Positions 1 through 12,725 of a stretch of DNA of 60,000 bases are shown piece after piece. The DNA comes from Glandiceps talaboti (lineage: Eukaryota > Hemichordata > Enteropneusta > Spengelidae): positions 29,506,455 to 29,566,454 of the forward strand of contig NC_135551.1 of NCBI RefSeq assembly GCF_964340395.1. The letters are read 5' to 3'. The notes under the pieces were generated by a model. It did no database searches. It was given only the letters and a program-made list of their open reading frames with translations, and was not told where the DNA came from. The first letter of the stretch is position 1, and each line of letters opens with the position of its first letter. A program made the translations under genes and the position numbers.

Positions 1-2416
1 ATGCAGAATATCCATAGGGATGGTCAGTCATGTGACCAGTAGATTTTATTCCCCAGTTTTTCCTTCATTCAGCCAAGTAAAATACGAGTGACCTAGTAAT
101 TTCCGGCTGAATGAAGAAATCTATTAGGAATGGTATGATTACACCTCCTCAAGCATAATTTATGAAAATTTGGCAATTTGGAACGTTTTGACTTATATTT
201 TGAGTACCACGGAACCAGTGACGTAGACACAGGTTGTTGTGACGCACAATGACTATGGTATTTACTTTTAGTATTCATTTCACAGACAGTTACTTGGTGA
301 TAGATTGTTTTACATCGTTCTAAGGCAGGTCAACAATAATTGCAAAACTTTAATATGGCTGCCTTTCTATCAATCTGATTGTAATACTCTCCCAACAAAT
401 ACACACCTCCCCAGAAAAAAAAATGATTTTAGAACACGTTTTTTTCTTCAGTGATTGCCTTCCTGGGATCGTTGGAATCTATATTTGGGTGACGTTGTTT
501 AAGTTATTCACTCGTTTAGATTATAACGTAAACATGACCTAACATCTGATAATCGTTTCTTCAGAATTAGAGTTACACCTCCCTTAAGTTATTCTCCTAT
601 TGGCATTACTTCCGTACTCGTATCCATTCTAAGGGATCAATATATAATGTCTTTGAAACTCCTGAACTGCCACTGTAATATACGGACTAGGTTTTTGATG
701 GATTTTCTGGCAGAAGGGGGTAACTTTTATGGTTTATTTTGATACCAATGCATACACATCGTACAGATTGTGGTCATTTTTCGATTCTACAATAGACTTA
801 GGTCGCGCCAAAAAAGTGAAAGAAAACGAAAATTTGGTTGGATAACAAGTTTTGGCGGGAAAGCAGACATTTTGGAAATTGACCCTTTTGAGGGGTTACC
901 TTGCTCTCTTTTCCGTATTATTCCTGACGTCTAAATTAAACTGTGATTTACTAAAAGTTGCATCAAACCGCGACTTTTGCCTCTAGAATTTTGGTGGGAA
1001 AATGTTGAACGTGCAGATTTCTTAATTACTTTCGCTACTTTCATTTTAAGGGTTAACGTGTTCTCTCTTCCGTCGTCAATTATTCATGAAAGCACGGTGC
1101 AAATCGTGATATACACATTCTTCAAGAGAGAAAAATCGTCAGATTTGTCCTTGGGAATTTGCAAGATTTATGGCGCCACGAGACTTTCTGAAGATGCCAG
1201 TGGTGTTTGGAGACCTTTCAACTTCCCGTGTCACCAACGTGATTGCTGTGAAATCGGAATTGTACAAATGGGTGATTTTCCCATTTCTTGAGGTTCTTGT
1301 AGACTGTATCGAATTGATATTTGATTGTCATCTCTGAACTTTTCGTTACCGACCATTTTAACACACGGTGCTCCAATAACCCAAAATATTGTCAAATCGC
1401 ACGCATTTCCAGATAAAATTCTGATCTGTCCATGGTTATTTTTTGTTACATTGGTTTTGAAATTAGAGCCTGTCTATCATGAACTGGACCATGATGAATA
1501 TTACGGGGGGGGGGGGCTCAGATTCTTTAGAAAACACTGTTTTCAGTTTTAATATGATAAGCATACCTTTTCCCATACCTAGAGACTTAAAAAGGGAACC
1601 TTTTTCACATGGACTCTCCCCGTATTACCATCTATTGCCCCCCCCCCCCATACCCTCCAAAATCATGTGAACGAAATACTGTTTTTTCTAGATATGAGTT
1701 AATGTTTTTGATACAAAAAATGACGATTTAAATAATTTACTTGAATCACAGGAAATGTTTGAATGTCATTTTTCATCTCTAGAGTCTACATGTCTAAGAA
1801 TTTCGTGAGAATTCAAAACCAAGCGATGAGGAATAATTTGTTGACCAGATGTGTCTTCTAAACATCTCAATGTGGAACAATTGCACATAATAAAATAAAT
1901 GTTACATAGCGCACACAAACGATAGAAATGTTCACCTCACCATGTTCTGCGCATGCCTCATACAAATTTATGATGTATATATAACAATCGCTTAAGCAAG
2001 TAGTATTTAGAAAAAAACCACAACTGGTACTTTGAAAGAGAATATTACCGGGAGACTGGGTGATTACTTTCAAAATGGCCTATTCCAAAACTTACAATTA
2101 GTGAAAGTCATCCCCAATGGTCAGAGTAAAATACATACCACTGTGTAGGCCCTGTGGTAAGTGGTACATACAAGACGACTTAGTTAGAAGACATCGTGTG
2201 CCTTTAATACAAACCTGCAGGTTGTGAACAGCGTTATTATCAAAGTTAGTATCGAAACGATTGCTATCTAGAAACTTCCTAAGGCCATCGGTACAAATTA
2301 CATACATTTTACAGCAATAGCTCTGGGCAAGTAGTTAGATTCTGAGTCGTGTCCTAGTGTTCTAATTGTGGCAAGGAAGATTGTGATTCTTTGCCCTGGC
2401 AGTGTAGCACGAGATA
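1..2416. other. Gene-free stretch
   Basis: I see no supported gene here. The longest open frame (977-1291, plus) has no recognisable motif, no splice context and ordinary AT-rich composition. There are short homopolymer runs, G at 1505-1515 and C near 1639-1648. A cluster of E2F-like and IRF-like sites near 801-862 is listed separately. The left edge may be flank of a gene outside the window. Confidence 0.6.
801..862. promoter_or_regulatory. Possible E2F/IRF-type site cluster
   Basis: Two inverted E2F-like cores (gcgccaaaa near 804-812 and tttggcggga near 850-859) flank a GAAAACGAAA match at 822-831, which fits the interferon-regulatory-factor half-site pair GAAANNGAAA. All three lie within about 60 bp in otherwise AT-rich DNA. 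That spacing is seen in the sequence; any promoter role is inference, since no adjacent first exon was recognised. Confidence 0.22.
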
Positions 2417-2420
2417 GACC

Positions 2421-2504
<84 letters not shown>

Positions 2505-2586
2505 GGACGGACGGACGGACGGACGGACGGACGGACGGACGGACGGACGGACGAACAGACGGACGGACGGACGGAAGGACGGACGA

Positions 2587-2652
<66 letters not shown>

Positions 2653-2657
2653 GGGTG

Positions 2658-2729
<72 letters not shown>
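2417..2729. repeat. (ACAG)n/(ACGG)n compound microsatellite
   Basis: A tetranucleotide array of about 310 bp. The outer parts are ACAG units; the central block (about 2503-2590) is ACGG with a few ACGA and AAGG variants. The array opens long artificial frames on both strands (CLSV and DRQT repeats), which are not genes. Confidence 0.97.
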
Positions 2730-2898
2730 TTGTTTTCGCGGATTCTTAATAATGGACAAACTCTGTGTATCGTTGTTATTGGATGGCGCTGCAAAAAGGA
2801 AAATATTGAATTCAAACACAAAACATTAAAATCACGATCGAAGTTAAACTTCCTGTTGTGAACATGAGTTTGGAAGAGTCGATTTTTTTATAACCCTT

Positions 2899-3102
2899 AT
2901 GTGTGTGTGTGTATGTATGTATGTATGTATGTATGTATGTATGTATGTATGTATGTATGTATGTATGTATGTATGTATGTATGTATGTATGTGTGTGTGT
3001 GTGTGTGTATGTGTGTATGTATGTGTGTATGTATGTATGTATGTATGTATGTATGTATGTATGTATGTATGTATGTATGTATGTATGTATGTATGTATGT
3101 AT
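2899..3102. repeat. (TG)n/(ATGT)n microsatellite
   Basis: About 200 bp of GTAT/ATGT units with two embedded TG dinucleotide blocks (2899-2912 and about 2990-3024). Confidence 0.97.
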
Positions 3103-5400
3103 TATAATTTATCTATTTGAGATGTCTTCATGATTACCCCATTTACAGACACTCAGAATTGGAAAAGACTAAAATACATCCAATATTTACGAAACTAAAT
3201 CAAAAAGAATATAAAATTACTAAAAGTTCCGTTGAATTTGAAGCCCGTCAAAGATCTAGATTTATTGCAGAGAATAATTTTAGTACTCATATGTTGTCAT
3301 GGTGATTTATAGACAAATAAAAAGCGGTATTAAAAGATCGAACTGTTGTCAGCAAACTTCACGTACAACTTGATATTAAACGTTTTACCTAATATTTAGG
3401 TTATTGCAGTTTGTTGAGTTGTAAACATTGAAATTGGCTGCACTGTTTTTGTTTTCATCGATCCACCACTTCTAACGTATTTTACAACGGATTCCATCAT
3501 GCGTTGTGAGATAGGTTTGGCAGGGATTCATGTTTTCATATGCAAGGCTAGGCTATCAATATGCCTAGTAGTTTGTTTTGAATCCTTCAACTCTGTTCCA
3601 ATTCAAGTATATGTGGGCCAAATTGACATTGTAAAGACTTCAGTTTGCTACTTGTAAACATATTTCACAATGCCAGAAAATGTCAGAGAAGCCCGTTAAA
3701 TGTCACCCCTTCATGGGTTGTCGTCGATGTCAACAAATTGGTAGCTCATCGGAAGCCTTACTACCTTCGTCGTGACGTCATAGAAATTCTAGGGACAGTG
3801 GAGAACTTGTTCACATATCAACTATTCAGTCGCAGTACCTCAATGTAATCGTATATGTTTGTGGCACTCCCAGGTGGCACTGACATAATTTGTTGAGCTT
3901 CAAAGTAAAATACGATTTCTCATATACCGAGTCGTGACAACTTGAAGACAATGAACTAAGGCTTCTAGTCATAAACATGCATGGATAGTAGAATTGGAAG
4001 CGCTGTAAATGTTGTTTTCAAAATCTGTTTTCAAGGATTTTGCAGCGTCCTACTTTTTTACCATCTAAAACATGCATAGTGACCATGTAAGGCTACATAT
4101 GCTACACAATTCATACATTATAGATGTGTTTCATATATTCAACCAAGACCAGTGGTCTGAGATTAAACCAAGACCGCAATCAACGAATCATGTCGAGTAT
4201 AAACCGTCTAAATTTGATAGCAGTGCTAGTGCCTTGGCACTTAGTTAGACACAGGTCTAGCATTCAACTTTTTTTAACCCCAAGCTTTTAGTAAACGAAA
4301 ATTTAAAATATATATGAAAATTAATCCATAAATCGAAAAATCTCATAATATTTTTTTTATATTATTAATTCTTGAACACACTTAAATCACACAAAAAATA
4401 AAACTTGTACAAATACCAAAGCATTATTTGAAAATGTTGGCGGTAATGATAAATCATTACATGAGTGATTCTTCAGTTGGCAAGGATGTTCTAAAAATTG
4501 GATTTAGAGTCTGGTGAGATGATTTCTCTAGAGGTTATAGTTATATTTTAATAATGAATAACAAACAAAACTTACTTCTACTAAATACCTTTTCAAGAAC
4601 ATGTAATTAATTAAATGCAACTACGCACACCAAATTAATATAAACGAGACTTTGGCATCGAAGGACTTGCCACTCAATAGAAAAAAAACAATTAAAATGA
4701 GGGCTAAAAAGTGACTAGTTGGTGAATGCTTGTGACCCGGAAAATGAAGAAAACGGAATAAATGTGAATATCCAACTATAGAGGGCGGTATACCAATTTC
4801 ATCCCCCATTTAGGCCTAATAAAAAAACTTGTATGGTTCCGGTTACACTCAATTTTAGAATAGGTGGGGTAGGTAGATTTATTATTTTATAATATATTTT
4901 TTCTCATGTGTGTGTTTAGTTCAGGTTTTCCACTGTTTTTCAAATGGTCTATGTGTTATTTATTTCTTCCTATCAGATGTACAGCCATTACAGATTGGAA
5001 GAACAGTTTTATATTGTCTTCTTTAGTTGACGTCAGTTTGCGCATCCACTATTTGTGGCGACACGTCACAATTTTCGCGATTTTATTTTTTTTCTCGAAT
5101 ATGTAAAAAATGGTTTAGGTTTGGCAGTGAAAATCTAGGTGGGGTTGGGTAACCAGAACCAAACTATTTTTTTTTCTAGGTTTTATTGTAGGTCAACATG
5201 TCATCACGATTGATAGTAGCAAATTATTACTTTTACAGATAACCGCTACACACGATACTTTAAACTGTATATTTTGTACAAAAATTCCTTGTAAATCTTC
5301 AATGTTTCTTGAGCAATATTATGAAAAGGAAACATTCTTCAAAATCTGTGAAATGACCTTCATCTCAATTTTAAATCTGCCAGAGAGCTACTCTAAACTT
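3103..5400. other. Gene-free stretch
   Basis: No gene is supported. Two perfect TGACGTCA palindromes (CRE-type) occur at 3773-3780 and 5028-5035, more than 1 kb apart and not next to any recognised exon. Open frames here are short and lack motifs. Confidence 0.55.
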
Positions 5401-5790
5401 GGGCAGTAACGATGCTGATGAGATGTCACTGCTCTGTAGTAGCACCCGTAGCAGTAATGATGCTGATGAGATGTCACTGCTCTGTAGTAGCACCTGTAGC
5501 AGTAACGATGCTGATGAGATTCACTGCTCTGTAGTAGCACCCGTAGCAGTAACGATGCTGATGAGATGTCACTGAAAATTTGAGATTGTTTGTTCTCAAA
5601 AATGTTTGATTCTGTGAGTAGAAATGTTCATACATAACAAGTAGTATTGTTTCTATGACAACAACTCTCCTTTGTTGTAGTAATGATGCTGATCAAACGT
5701 CATGAAAATTTGAGATTTGGTTTCAAAGGAATTTGATTTTTTGAGTAGGAATTTTCATACATATCAATTACAGTACTACTATATCACACA
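5400..5790. repeat. 47-bp minisatellite inside a diverged tandem duplication
   Basis: A unit of about 47 bp containing gatgctgatgagatgtcac and gtagtagcacccgtag is present about four times (5407-5574). The sequence that follows (gaaaatttgaga, then ttgattctgtgagtag) recurs diverged at 5680-5770. A segment of about 120 bp was therefore duplicated and one copy expanded internally. Confidence 0.8.
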
Positions 5791-6386
5791 CACAATGTAG
5801 TACTACTATATCACACACACAATGTAGTACTACTATATCACACACAAGGTAGTACTACTATATCACACACACAAGGTAGTACTACTATATCACACACAAG
5901 GTAGTACTACTATATCACACACAAGGTAGTACTACTATATCACACACAAGGTAGTACTACTATATCACACACACAAGGTAGTACTACTATATCACACACA
6001 AGGTAGTACTACTATATCACACACACAAGGTAGTACTACTATATCACATACACAAAGTAGTACTACTATATCACACACACAAGGTAGTACTACTATATCA
6101 CACACAAGGTAGTACTACTATATCACACACACAATGTAGTACTACTATATCACACACAAGGTAGTACTACTATATCACACACAAGGTAGTACTACTATAT
6201 CACACACACAATGTAGTACTACTATATCACACACAAGGTAGTACTACTATATCACACACAAGGTAGTACTACTATACCACACACAAGGTAGTACTACTAT
6301 ATCACACACAAGGTAGTACTACTATATCACACACAATGTAGTACTACTATATCACACACACAAGGTAGTACTACTATATCATACAT
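5771..6386. repeat. 23-27 bp minisatellite, 24 copies, palindromic core
   Basis: About 24 units of gtagtactac followed by tatatcacacacacaa or a slightly shorter form. The 10-bp GTAGTACTAC is a perfect palindrome, so the array places the same palindrome every 23-27 bp for 600 bp. Unit length varies only through the CA-dinucleotide tail. Confidence 0.95.
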
Positions 6387-9333
6387 ATGGTCGGCTGAAA
6401 ATACTGAAACAAAAGTATGAATTTTTACATCTTCACAACTTATATCTTATCTTTATGTCATTGGTTCTGCAGTGCTTGAAATATGAGTCAATATGTTCAA
6501 ATCTCCATTATTTTTCCTGATTTTTCATAATTCATACTTGAGGAAGTATTCCCCAATATTTCACTTCTTTCAGCCAGAAAATATTTGTGACTCGAGGGTT
6601 TGTCTAGTGACTCGTTGTGACAAGGCCCCTTAGGTCATTCAAATTTTCATTTGCTGAACAAATGACAATATTGGGGGGAAAATTCTATCAAATATACTTA
6701 TAAACTTGATAGTGTTGTCATACATCCCAGTACAATAAAAAAATACAAAGCTTCTCATTTTAGTTAGTTGTAATTTTTTATTTTATTTTAATTAATCTTG
6801 TTTATTAAAGTGCAAGAATTCAATATAGTACAATTTACAAATAGCAGCCCTTGTAAGTAGACCATTTTAAAGATACGTTGTGTTGTGTTGTTCTGCCCTC
6901 ACCAGTCTCCTCTCATACAGACATGGAAGGGGTTGATCAATGTGTGAGGGCGCCCTGTCATGGCGTACCTGACAGACTACCATTGTAAGTAGGCTAAAAT
7001 GATTTGTCATCATGGGCTTTTTTTTAACTTAGCCCCGAGAGCCCAATATTATCACTATTTCAGTCTGTTTTTTCTAAACATCTGATCCCAAAACCACTGT
7101 CATACGACAATTTATAATTTTATGAAATTTTTTATATTGACCCAGTACTTTTGATCAATCAGAGATATTGATATTTTGCAAACAATAGTACATAATATGC
7201 ATAATTAGATATGTAGAATTTGACCCTTGAAGTAAATTTTCAGTAAAAATTTACGGTTTCATTATGTTTAAAATGTGATGGAAAGAGGACATAATGAGCT
7301 TCAAGTGTTCTTATATCACTTTACTTTTATCAGATTACAAGGCATAACAAAGTCAAAGGTCAAAGTTCAAAGTTTTATGCTCAAATAAGTGGTTTGACAT
7401 ATTTCAGTATCAATTTCAAAACACCAACTTTTAATTACTTCTCAGGATAAATCTATTATAATTATGTTTGTAATTATTCTTAGAAGTTCATCTATAATAT
7501 ACATAACTTTCTTGCTCAATTTGATAAAAATAAATGTAATTCAAGTTACCCTGCTAACTATATCACTGTGGATTTTCACATATGTGGAATGTAAGTTTTA
7601 AAATGTAACAACAGTTTTGAAGGTCAAAAGTCAAGTTATAAGGTTAAAGGTTAAAGGTCAGATTTGTTTTCATCGAATGCACTCTTGGTAAAAGAAACAC
7701 AACAGTGCAATGTCATTGAAATTTTTTGGGTTTTTACATAACAGCACAAAGAAAATTAACCACAGGGAACTCGAAAGTTTTGTGATAATGTATAATTGTT
7801 TTGTGATAAAATGTATAAAATGAATGAGTACTGAGTTCGAGCTTTGTTTGTGAAAGAGAATGCACATGTGAAAAAATGATTTTGCTGTGCATGTACATGA
7901 AGGGCTAGCTATTTTAGCTATTTATAGAACACCCTATCACATGTATGCATCAGTTGATACTAGCGTGCACTCTAACAACAACTGTGTACTGTATACAAAT
8001 TTTAAATATGTAGGATATTGGAGAGAGACATGCTGGTATGCGTTCATCAGAGATGTGAAACAGAGATCGTCTATGCTTTCATTTAGTAGATATTTGGGTG
8101 AGTCAAAATGTTGTGATTTTCACATAAATTGGTCCCGAGACAAAATCTTCCTCTATCCTACTTTGTTGTGAACTCTATCAAAAAGATTTATACTGTATTT
8201 TCATAGAAATATAAACTTTACATATCATGAACAAGAAATGTTGTTATAACTACTGGTAGTAATAATAATGCTATGTACATTCCAGTATGTTGCACACATA
8301 CACAAGAAATTGACATAGAAGTATGTTGTGAAACTAACATTTTTATGAAGATATGTACATTCCAGTATGTTGCACACAACATACAGATGAAATTGACATA
8401 GCAAGTTACAAGTGTACGTGTACCTGGTACATTGTACATGACAGTGAAACTAACAGGTTTTCATGAAGCTATGTATATTCCAGTATGTCATCAAGTAGAA
8501 ATTTACAAGTGCATCATGTACTGTAAACATGGAAATGTTTGCCCTAAAGACTTATTTTCACTTCATTTGCTCAAAAACAAAACAAAAACACAAAAATAAG
8601 TTGTGACTAAAAAAATGCCTCTTTTGTATATAAACAGTATACCAGGCTTTGTAATTCATGAAAATAAGTCTTTAAGAACTACTTGAAGATTGTAAGATTT
8701 AAAATTTTTCTAGTGGTGAAAATATCTAGGTATACAGTACACTGTGTGGATACTTAAGTAAAACTACTTGATTTTGCTAAACTATGTATGTTTCAGGAAG
8801 TTGCATAGAAAGAATAACATAGTCAAGTCATAATGGGATTTTGACTATAGTTTCCCGTCACGCCTAGCATTTCCGTAACGGTTGTGTATTCATGGATAAA
8901 ATTAGACACAGCAACATTCATAATATGGTAATCATGTTTACACTGCACAGTTCACCTGTCCAAGTTGGTTCTAATCCCATGGTGATACTACTAATGTCAT
9001 CTCACAGTAGACAAATTTAGAATCCCAATAGAAATTGCGTTGGCTTTCTAGCTAACCTAGTGCACAGCTTCATTACAGTAAAAACTGTTAGGGAAATGTT
9101 AGGAATGAGGGGAGACGATGGTCAAAATCTCTACATGATTTGATTCTGACATGACATAGAAGTATAGTTTAGATTATACATAGATTCTATTCTTATAAAG
9201 CTATATAAATTTCAGTATAGGAGCATGTAAAATGAGTTAGCTTTAATTATAGATTACAATAGAAGCTAGCTGTAACACATTCATTGGTTTCCACCATCAT
9301 ATGTTAGGTCTCCAAGTCAATTGTAAATTTTAA
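6387..9333. other. Gene-free stretch with a local duplication
   Basis: No gene is supported. Around 8270-8500 a segment of about 110 bp containing tatgtacattccagtatgt is repeated two to three times with divergence. The open frame at 7887-8171 (plus) has no recognisable domain and is judged a chance frame. Confidence 0.55.
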
Positions 9334-9450
9334 TAGTAGTAGTACTAGTAGTAGTAGTAGTAGTAGTAAAATTTATTTAAGAACAGGGTAGCCAGGAAAC
9401 AACAGAAGCTGATTTCCACCTGGGCCCTGTTACCACACACACAAAAAAAA
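9334..9450 (-). mobile_element. 3' end of a non-LTR retrotransposon
   Basis: Read on the minus strand this is a short 3' untranslated end with ggctaccctgttcttaaat, an AATAAA-like signal and an (ACT)n microsatellite tail (9334-9368 on plus). LINEs of the CR1/L2 kind often end in a short tandem tail rather than poly(A). Only the end is recognisable and no coding part was found. Clade assignment is inference. Confidence 0.45.
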
Positions 9451-9884
9451 CATTACAATTTACATACCACACAAAAAGAGATTACAAACAATGCGAAAGC
9501 AACGTTAGTTGAGACATGGGGTATAATTTCCTATGTCAATAATATATAGTTCATAGGTGGCATAGTGGCATTAATGTGATCATAGATATGATGTAATTGA
9601 TATGTCCCCCTGTCCTTGTTCATGGTGTTGCCACCTTGTCTTTAGTCTAGCTGCTAGACCTCAGGCTTGCTTCTCAACACTCAGTTTCTGAAGGTGGCAC
9701 ACAATCGAGGGCAAACAAAGTTTGGGCTGTTGGTCTCAATAGCGACCTTTGGTCACCTTGACAGTGAGCAGAAAAACCTGAGGGGGCTAGCAGCAAGACT
9801 ACCTTGTCTTCTGATGCCTACAAGTAAAGCCAGCAAACAGACAGTTTGACAAAGCCTGTTGACCTGAACATGTGAAAAGTTTAC

Positions 9885-9955
9885 TCCTAAGTAATAAGAA
9901 CTCTTGGTCTTAGTACAAGAACTTATTACTAATGTTTTACTGAACTGAACTGAAG
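9885..9955. repeat. Short hairpin followed by (ACTGA)n tail
   Basis: Inverted arms agtaataag...cttg (about 9889-9907) and caag...cttattact (about 9914-9930) enclose a loop of a few bases. They are followed by ttttactgaactgaactga. A hairpin followed by a 5-bp tail repeat suits the 3' end of a retroelement or SINE, but no body was recognised. Confidence 0.35.
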
Positions 9956-10225
9956 AACATACATATTTACTGAAGTCTGCACTTCTTTTTACACAGTCAA
10001 TGAGAACATAATGTAAAGTGAATTTATGAACTTATGATTTGAAAAGTTATGATTTGAAAAGTTAGATATTAAAATGAAATAAAAAAGTTACAATAAATTC
10101 TATTTCAGGATAATGTTTACCTGAGTTTAGCACTGATATGTTTTATTCTTATTTACTCCATGGAGTTGGTAGATTACGTATAGTGGGACAAAAATTAAGG
10201 AAATATTTGTCTGTCTGTATGTATA

Positions 10226-10379
10226 TTTATCTGTGTATGTATGTATGTATGTATGTATGTATGTATGTATGTATGTATGCATGTATGTATGCATGCATGT
10301 ATGTATGTATGTATGTATGTATGTATGTATGTATGTATGTATGTATGTATGTATGTATGTATGTATGTATGCATGTATG

Positions 10380-10413
<34 letters not shown>

Positions 10414-10496
10414 TGTATGTATGTATGTATGTATGTATGTATGTATGTATGTATGTATGTATGTATGTGTCTGTCTACCTGTCTGTCTGTCTGTAT
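10226..10496. repeat. (ATGT)n microsatellite with (CTGT)n edge
   Basis: About 235 bp of ATGT with sporadic ATGC and ATAT variants, ending in a short CTGT block. Open frames over it (CMYV and IHTY repeats) are artefacts. Confidence 0.97.
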
Positions 10497-10686
10497 ACAT
10501 CTATAAAATACTTGAAAGATAATAATACCAGTATCATTCAATGTTGTATTCAGACATTGCTACTGAATCTATGCTGTATGGAATGCCTCCATTTTGAAAA
10601 AAGAAATGTGTTGATACCCTGTCCCTACCCCTATCTATATATCTCATAGCCAGTAGAACTATGAGATGAGTTTAGTTTCTGTTTCC

Positions 10687-10809
10687 GTCCGTTCGTCTGT
10701 TCGTTCGTTCATTCGTTCGTTCATTCATTCATTCATTCATTCATTCATTCATTCATTCATTCATTCATTCATTCATTCATTCATTCATTCATTCATTCAT
10801 TCATTCATT
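10687..10809. repeat. (TTCG)n/(TTCA)n microsatellite
   Basis: The array starts as mixed TTCG and TTCA units and becomes pure TTCA for about 100 bp. Confidence 0.97.
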
Positions 10810-11009
10810 GATATTGAACATGCTGTCCAAAACATAGAAATTTGTATGGCTAATGTTGAAGGCCTGTAACAACTACTATAGCACTAAATTAGATAAACGA
10901 CAGGTTTTCACTACATGCCTGCCAGAAAATAACTGTTATATGAACTCCACATAACTAAACATATGTCTACCTACAGTCATGTAATCTTACATTCTTTCAG
11001 AAAGCAACA

Positions 11010-11216
11010 TTGAGAACATTTTCTGGGCATGTGAAGTTTACACTGCGTATGGACAATAGACAAGAAAGAGTAGTACCTTATTTATATTGTTCGTCCATGT
11101 ACTGTTCTCATATTTGGAGTATATATATGAAAAAATGTTTCAATGACATTCGTGTTGCGTACAACAATGCATTTAGAATTTTGCTTGACTTTAAAGAGGC
11201 ATGTGAGTATCTTTAA
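11010..11216 (+). mobile_element. Decayed LINE reverse-transcriptase C-terminal fragment
   Basis: The frame contains YCSSMYCSHIW followed by DIRVAYNNAFRILL. This pattern matches the conserved region just after the reverse-transcriptase core of many animal non-LTR retrotransposons, which commonly read Y-C-x2-LW followed by LRVAYNNxFRxLL. The match breaks off after residue 68 and no upstream reverse-transcriptase motif is present, so this is a 5'-truncated, inactive relic. Recognition is from family knowledge; a translated search would settle it. Confidence 0.5.
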
Positions 11217-12004
11217 CACGTTTGTACATAGTTATATCATGACATTCAAGATCAAACAGCACCCTCTACGCTCAAAATTTTATGTTAGACTCAAAGAGTG
11301 TAAAACTTTTTAAATTACAGCATCTTTATCTGATTTGTTGATCTTTAACAGTAAATTTTGGAAAAGATTTTTGATGCATTGTTTTTAACTATGTACGGTA
11401 AATTATTAGTCTTTTTGTGGGTTTTTTTGTGCAATTTTTAGTGTATGAGCTGGTTCTTGAAATAAATTTTTATTATTATAATTATTATATCTTTATATCT
11501 TATATTTTACAAGATGCTTTCAAACTTTGGCAGTCTAACATGATGAAAATCCTAATTTCAATAATCAATACATTTCTCACTAAACATTCACTTGGAATGT
11601 AATAAAGAACATGTATAGCCCTATTGGGCAGCACTGTCTTCAGATCAGGCAGTTTTCTATTCCCTTCATGTCAGGCAAACAAAAACCACCTGATCTTCAT
11701 GTGCAAATACCCATATTTAGACAGTACTGTAAAGTTTTTCTTTATTGAATGAAGGAAAATATTGGTGATAAACTTCCAGTTTTGAGCAATGTGAGTTACT
11801 GAGATGCTTTGTGTTGATTGTATGTATCATAATAGTAGGATTCTTGTGAGTTGCAAATAAGCACTGTAATCATTTTGCATTTTTTTGTGCAAAAGCGAAA
11901 TCTTTAAAAATAAAAATATGAAATATAATTTTTATTATTTTATGTTCACAGCCTATTTTATAGCCTAAAAGATTCAGGCATCACTTCTTTTTATACATAG
12001 ACCC

Positions 12005-12725
12005 TCCACCCAATCACGATTTCAACCTTTTACTCAATCTGATTAAAATCCGATGTAGATGTCGGCTAATCGTTCACTTCGTTATTTTGCCTGAATTGAC
12101 CTTTGTGGTACATGTTTACATTTTTATCCTGATCGCCTCCTCTACATCTGAACTGGTGCCCATGCCCATGCCGTTCTGCTAAATGAGCTACACAGCCAAT
12201 CAGGTTGCATCTTACTGAAGACAGTTTATAGTGTACACAACACAATGCAATTGGGTAGTGAGTTGTTACATAAGCAAATCAACGACTGGGCCATTCAGAC
12301 TACCTACTGTATTAAAAATTTTAATTTTGAATTTGTTTCCCTTCATCCACAACATTCTCCTGGCAAAATGCATATCACATGAAAAAAAAAATATTTCAGA
12401 AAAATTAGCATGAAAAAACCATAATGTACACTAGTTGTAACTGGAGCATTAATTTTTGGATCATGCAATCAACAATATTAAAAATTGTAAAAATACCAAT
12501 AATTAGATATTGTATATGTTAATTTGAGGTCAGTTGTATACATAAAATAGTATAGTAAAAGGTTGAAATCGTGATTATGTTGGGGTGCTGATTTTAGGGT
12601 ATGGACTTAAAAAATAACTTGAATGGATTTATTTTACTGTATTATGTTTACAGATACACAAATATGTTTACCACAGGTGATTCACTGCTATTCAGAAAGT
12701 ACGATATTACAAGTAAGTTATTGTA
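12005..12725. repeat. Dispersed repeat module, copy A
   Basis: The segment from about 12490 to 12725 is homologous to 31205-31450: both carry aataattagayattgta, ggttgaaatc, a gctgat...gggyatggac block, a pyrimidine tract ending in acag and a gtacgatatt...gagtta/aagtta end. The core aatcacgatttcaacctttt also occurs inverted near 12014, so 12005-12577 has inverted ends about 550 bp apart. It is probably a nonautonomous mobile element; its class is unknown. Confidence 0.5.

Noticed and set aside
977-1291. 104-codon plus-strand frame
   Set aside because: No domain, no splice context and no promoter close by; likely chance.
2298-2821. Frames of poly-CLSV or DRQT repeats
   Set aside because: Translation of the ACAG/ACGG microsatellite.
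5771-6386. CRISPR-like array
   Set aside because: The units are contiguous with no unique spacers and the context is eukaryotic; it is a minisatellite.
7887-8171. 94-codon plus-strand frame
   Set aside because: No recognisable motif and AT-driven composition.
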